Positions 60,019 through 64,000 of a stretch of 64,000 bases of DNA are shown here, piece after piece (positions within the stretch are counted from its first letter, which is position 1; the number at the start of each line of letters is the position of its first letter). The notes under the pieces were generated by a model that searched no databases, was not told the origin of the DNA, and saw only the letters and a list, made by a program, of their open reading frames with translations. Location of the stretch: contig CM060732.1 of NCBI GenBank assembly GCA_030704615.1, positions 57,889,053-57,953,052 on the forward strand, in the 5' to 3' direction. The position numbers and the translations under genes were made by a program. The DNA is from Takakia lepidozioides (taxonomy: Eukaryota; Streptophyta; Takakiopsida; Takakiales; Takakiaceae).

Positions 60019-61047
60019 TCAGAGGTCCCAATCATCCCGGGAGAACTCGTATGATGCAAATAGTTCGCTGTCAGCCCTAATAGTCCTACTAGCACATGTC
60101 ATCACAAACATGTGCATCCCCTCACAGAATACCGACGTATGACCACAAAAGCTCTCATGCCCATCGCTTCGCTTGTCCCATACTACATTGGTTTTCCTAG
60201 GATGACCAAAAGAACTGTTGACCAGCCCAACAACATTGTCGAAGATGTCAGGGTCACCATCACAAAATCTGATCTCAATGGGAGACACCCCCGTCTACGT
60301 ACATCTTGTCCGTTGACACACAAATGTAGGGTAGGATGTATGGGGCTTCGAGGGTAATGTACGGAACTCCGCGGAGGTGTAGTACGGACCGTAGTAGGTA
60401 AACAAGTCCACCATGCTGTTTCTCCGAGGAGGAACCACAATATCATTGACCGTGAATAAACCCCGACCCATAGCAGGGTCTGTAGCGGCTCTCACAACAT
60501 ACCGTCTCCCCCAATACTCGAACTCCGCATTTTCTCGGATGGGGGTGGGAGGGTCGAGATGATTCCAACGAGGCTGAACGGTCCTCAGTAACAAAGTCCT
60601 ATGCGCTTCCCATCGGGGGCGAGGATCCGGCTCAGGCCGCCCCCCGAGCCGAAGGGGAGGAAACCTAGGGCGAAACTGACCCCTCCTAAGGGTTTGGGGG
60701 GACATGCGCGTGGAGGTGGAGGTGGAGGTGGTTGAGGATGTAATGCTGGAGGTGCAGCCGGGGGTACAACGTCCGGATCAGGTACTACCGGAGGTGGATC
60801 GGGCAAAGAAACAGACCAGGGGGGGGGGGTCTGCTCGTCGCCGACCATAACGCCTACAACACCTATGATACCCCTCGACCCTACGCATCTCATTTACGTG
60901 ATGCTGGGGGAACCAACTGGTCACATCGGGCACATACTCTGGCACAAATTCTGCAAGTAGACCGGCGCGAAATGCCTCCAGTGCAATGTGATTGCGAGCT
61001 TGGGCATCAAGTCGTGGCTGCAATATGCGTAGTGAACGACGCATCAA
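60019..61047 (-). pseudogene. SET-like domain gene inside the TNP2-type element
   Basis: Segments on the minus strand: 61047-60778 (MMRRSLRILQPRLDAQARNH, unknown), a proline-rich linker (60893-60700, several frames around a poly-G run), then 60705-60295 and 60320-60019. The last two read like a SET domain: YVVRAATDPAMGRGLFTVND (compare GxGLFA..dI), FTYYGPYYTSAEF, KMYVDGG, GLVNSSFG...TNVVW (compare NHS.....N) and CASRTIRADSELFASYEFSR (compare A.rdI..geEL..dYg). SET domains are mostly lysine methyltransferases. Here the NHSC motif is NSSFG, so activity is doubtful. The pieces are offset by a frame change near 60,310. The call rests on motif order only. Confidence 0.5.
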
Positions 61048-61980
61048 TACTTATGTCGTAATTTGGATTCATGTATGCTTACCAATCATACTATATTATT
61101 AGATAAACCTAAATGTACCTTAAATGAATGTTAATGAGAGGGGTGGGAAAAACACTCACCTTTGCCACATCCGCAATCTTGTTCTTCTTGTAATGTTTTT
61201 CGATAACATGCGGTCGCCGCCTCGTTGGTCTGGTGCCGCCCGCCGCAGTATCCGTTCCCAACACTTAGTGCACCAACACTCAATCTTGTCGGGGGGGGGG
61301 GGTCAGAGGTGGACGTGGTTGGACGGGGTGGCCCGCGAGGGGGCAACCTGCGGCGCGCCCGACTCGATCCCGGAGTGTCAATATCCTCCGCATCACCTGA
61401 AATTTGGCCCCGGTCCCTTCTACGATTGTGCTCGACAGCCTGTATTGGATCAGGTGCAATGGGTGGCTCCTCGCCACGAAAAACGGTCGCTCTCGCTCTA
61501 GGCCATAATCGATATGTGGTACTACCTCCCTATCCTCGAAGGAGATAGGCCGATGTTTTCCTCACCATCGCATCCTAATTAACACACACCACCAACACTT
61601 TCATTTCTCAAAACCGTTGGCGAAAAAAACCCTATGCCTCAGCCTCGAGGCTTTCAAAATTGGTAACCAAAGGCGGAGCATCCCTATGGTGCTAGAGAGC
61701 CCAAGACAATAAATCCTTCCTCACGTTCTATCTTTAGGATGCCCACACCATGGAAAAATTTGTTGAGACCCAGCGCTTTGCGATTATCAGATTGAACCAC
61801 ATTTTGGGTATGTGAATCATAATTACAACACACCATTATCCTTTTAACCCCAAGACCCACAACCAAAACTGCCAATCCAAAACCCAGCACCATAAAGAAA
61901 AGCAAACACCCTAACCCAGTGCCATATGAAAAAAAAAAAAAAAAAAAAAACTAAGAAACCCAAAAAGCCCTAAACCCTAA
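61048..61980. other. Upstream part of the SET-like gene and element end
   Basis: Possible extra coding pieces on the minus strand at 61131-61346 and 61280-61477 are proline- and arginine-rich and unrecognised; a poly-G run lies at 61,291-61,300. A short copy of the TAF1A-intron repeat lies near 61,630-61,665. A poly-A run lies at 61,928-61,950. Confidence 0.35.
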
Positions 61981-62150
61981 ACCTAGAAAGGCCGGCCGTC
62001 GCCTCCTGCGACACCCTCGCATCGCATTTGGCGACGCGTTTTAAAAAAAAAATTACCTGGGGGTCGCACCGCCGTCGCGGGATGCGACGTGTTTTTTAAT
62101 TTATGGGGCCAGGGGTCGCAAGCAGCGACGGCCCGCCGTCGCAAATACCA
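61981..62150. repeat. GCGAC-rich palindromic end of the TNP2-type element
   Basis: Several GTCGC/GCGAC motifs in opposing pairs, for example GCGACGGCCCGCCGTCGC at 62124-62141 (a perfect palindrome) and GGTCGCACCGCCGTCGCG. The matching left-end palindrome TGCGTCGCAGGTTGCGACGC is at 54355-54374. Confidence 0.8.
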
Positions 62151-62329
62151 TTTTTAGATTTTAAAAAAAAGGCGGAGCGCAGGCGTGCGACGGCCGGGCA
62201 TTACACGTAGGCGCAGCGCCTTTTTTTTTTTCCTAAGTACTTGAAGTACCTCTTTCCACTCCCGTTTTCGTTTATTCTTTGGGAGAGAGCTGGTAGTTCA
62301 GAGAGTGTGGTTCAAGGTGGAGGAGAAAC

Positions 62330-63240
62330 GCACCTGCTGCTGAGCCTGAGGTGGTAGGATTTGGTGCTCCATCTGAGGTACACACGGACCAAGGGAGAGA
62401 GTTCTTGGGGGAGTTTTAGGCTTTGTGTGATAAAGCCTTGATAGACCACCGTACCACTTCTCGGGATCATCTTGAGGCCGATAGCTTGGCAGAAAGAGTG
62501 GTGCAGACGGTGAAAAGGGGTTTGTGCAAGTATGGCTTGCAAAAGGGACACCTAGGAGATTGGGATCTTTAGGTACCTTGGTTAGCCATGGGCTACAGGT
62601 TTAGCAAGCAAGCATCACTTGCCTCATTCTCACCATATTTCTTTCTCTTTGGCCGAAAGCCGGATTTGCCTGCATCTATTCGTATGGAGGCTGCATTAGT
62701 CATCAACCTTGATGATCCGGATGTATGGACACAAGCATATGCCCAGCGGGTAAAGTTGTTCAAGAGAGTCATGCCTATAGCTTTTGAGAATCTTGCTATT
62801 GCCCAGCACTGAGACACATTGAGGTATGTCACTATACGTGGATGGGATATCGGCCAGGTGTTCGGCGTTTCCACCCTGGGGACTATGTGTAGACAACGCC
62901 TATGACCTTGGATGTCACAGCAGGATGTGTGATTCTAAGGGTCAGAGAGGTGTTGCCTTCATGAGTGTTGATTCTGGAGGGTCGAGATGACATGGTATGG
63001 AAGTACCATGTGCGCAATTGTGCGTCGTGTCACCTTCCACACGTGGATGAGAGGATAGATCCCAACCTTACAGTGATACTTGCAGGATTGCGTTGCATGC
63101 TATGTGGGCATGCTCGTGGTTGGGCCACTATGCTGGTGTGTGATCGATGCTCAAGAGGTCGGCACAAGGGATGCTTGACACCACCTTGAGAGGGTTCCTT
63201 ATGGAGATGGGTTATGTCCACACTGCTTGGGATAGTGGCA
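62330..63240 (+). pseudogene. Retroelement integrase fragment running into a PHD finger
   Basis: Integrase core on the plus strand: SEVHTDQGREFLGEF (second Asp) near 62,375 and DSLAERVVQTVKRGLCKYGL (catalytic Glu) near 62,490, then FSPYFFLFGRKPDLPASIR near 62,630. Further downstream, VILRVREVLPS, EGRDDMVWKYHVRNCASCHL, then a PHD-finger pattern at 63091-63228: Cys-x2-Cys, Cys-x2-Cys-x4-His-x2-Cys (CDRCSRGRHKGC), LTPP, and a final Cys-x2-Cys (LCPHC). PHD fingers bind histone H3 tails. Stops and frame changes occur throughout (for example near 62,418, 62,890 and 63,188). No LTR was found. Confidence 0.7.
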
Positions 63241-63409
63241 GTGGATATGACTAGTGGCAGCTAACAAGACATGGGAGACCAAGCTCATAGGAGTCAATAC
63301 CCGAGATCTCAGACTCAAGTTCACAGGTTGCAAGACGACGATCAACGATGGGGCAACTCTTGTACCCGACTCTTGTGTAGCTATAGGTATGCGCACGACA
63401 ACCCTAATT

Positions 63410-63740
63410 TTATTGACAAAAAGAAAAAATCGAGCTCGCCAGCTCTGCAAAAAAAAACTGTCAACTCTAACTGGTCCCGATTTTATTTAAAAACAAAGCA
63501 AAAAATTAAAAAAATTGGGACCGTCAAAGCTGACTGTTTTGATTTTATCCATAAATAATATTTAATTAGAAAATTCCGGGACAGCTAGGGCTGACTATTT
63601 TGATTTTATGCCTTAATATTTTTTAATTTTATAAAAATAGGAACCTCGAATATCGATAGTCCCAATTTTATCTTACTATAAATAAATAAATAAAAATGGG
63701 TCCGCCAGACCACTATTTGGGATTACATTAACTACATTAA
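63410..63740. repeat. Degenerate tandem repeat of about 80 bp
   Basis: Three to four loosely related units contain GCTGACTRTTTTGATTTTAT or similar, followed by AT-rich sequence and GGGAC. No coding sequence. The remainder to the window end (63,741-64,000) shows no gene. Confidence 0.45.
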
Positions 63741-64000
63741 ACTACATTGTAAAAGAATTGAATTATTTCGATCAATTTGCCAATTCCGACGATGAAATTT
63801 TTGGTCATTGCCAAATCCAGTAGAATGTTGCCGAATATGGCAGTAGATCCGGCATTCTTGGCATTTCTTGCCAGAATTGGTGCCCCTCCAAACTCATGCA
63901 GTGCCGGACCATATATTCTTATGACTCTGCAACCTAATTCAATCTACTTTTTATTTATTTTACGGACAGCCTGGTCTCCCTATACATTCTCACCAACCAA

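Larger units (their letters stand above)
54322..62150 (-). mobile_element. TNP2-type (CACTA superfamily) element with a second, SET-like gene
   Basis: The ends are approximate. Left-end sequence from 54324 (TTGCGACCCCCGGCCTCATA, AAT, then a CGTCGCA palindrome) matches the reverse complement of 62121 leftward (TTGCGACCCCTGGCCCCATA), giving an inverted repeat of at least 45 bp; a further GCGACGGC-rich block extends to about 62,145 on the right. GCGAC/GTCGC motifs crowd both ends. Inside on the minus strand are a TNP2 transposase gene (about 58975-54741), a dispersed repeat, and a SET-like gene (about 61047-60019). It cuts the second chromovirus on its left. No target duplication could be identified. 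Confidence 0.8.

Overview
The window reads as nuclear DNA of a land plant, probably a seed-free one (moss, lycophyte or fern). Genes are split by short GT-AG introns. The host families are plant families: an organellar mTERF protein, a Pol I TAF subunit A, a trichome-birefringence-like (TBL) acyltransferase, a PLS-type PPR fragment and an ABCC transporter fragment. The rest is mostly nested, decayed transposable elements. There are no operons, ribosome binding sites or CRISPR arrays. The seed-free placement is an inference from the style of the PPR and repeats, not a proof.

Bases 1-13,400 hold three well supported host genes. An mTERF gene on the minus strand (751-4537) stands head to head with a TAF1A gene on the plus strand (5331-8956). 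About 0.8 kb separates them, and that spacer carries a duplicated 70-bp motif. A plus-strand TBL gene follows (9582-13392). For TAF1A and TBL I could join exons with consistent phase, except for the first TBL junction. Bases 14,640-15,640 hold an unidentified, probably broken gene.

Bases 15,800-33,000 form a composite transposon region: a 275-bp foldback, a dispersed repeat, a degenerate RING-H2 gene, and a long array of short perfect or near-perfect palindromes (GCGACCGCCA ... TGGCGGTCGC) at about 50-bp spacing. A complete but dead Ty3/gypsy chromovirus (22057-28069, 5-bp target duplication GCGGT) sits inside one palindrome. A broken hAT transposase gene and a second palindrome array follow.

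Bases 33,000-40,650 hold low-complexity tracts, a minisatellite, and a large inverted duplication. Each arm carries a broken gene that looks like a 2-oxoglutarate/Fe(II) dioxygenase of the TET/JBP type. A non-autonomous CACTA element with a 3-bp target duplication terminates the right arm. Bases 40,650-50,320 hold PPR and ABCC gene fragments, a small hAT-like element and a 1.7-kb Mutator-like element with long inverted repeats and a 9-bp target duplication.

Bases 50,900-64,000 hold a chromovirus whose two halves now point in opposite directions, and then an 8-kb TNP2-type (CACTA superfamily) element. That element also carries a second gene with a SET-like domain. The window ends with an integrase fragment that runs into a PHD finger. 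The same dispersed repeat lies beside the SET-like gene (about 59.1-59.8 kb) and beside the RING gene (about 16.1-16.8 kb). This suggests two related element lineages carrying different chromatin- or ubiquitin-type accessory genes, which is the most interesting pattern in the window.
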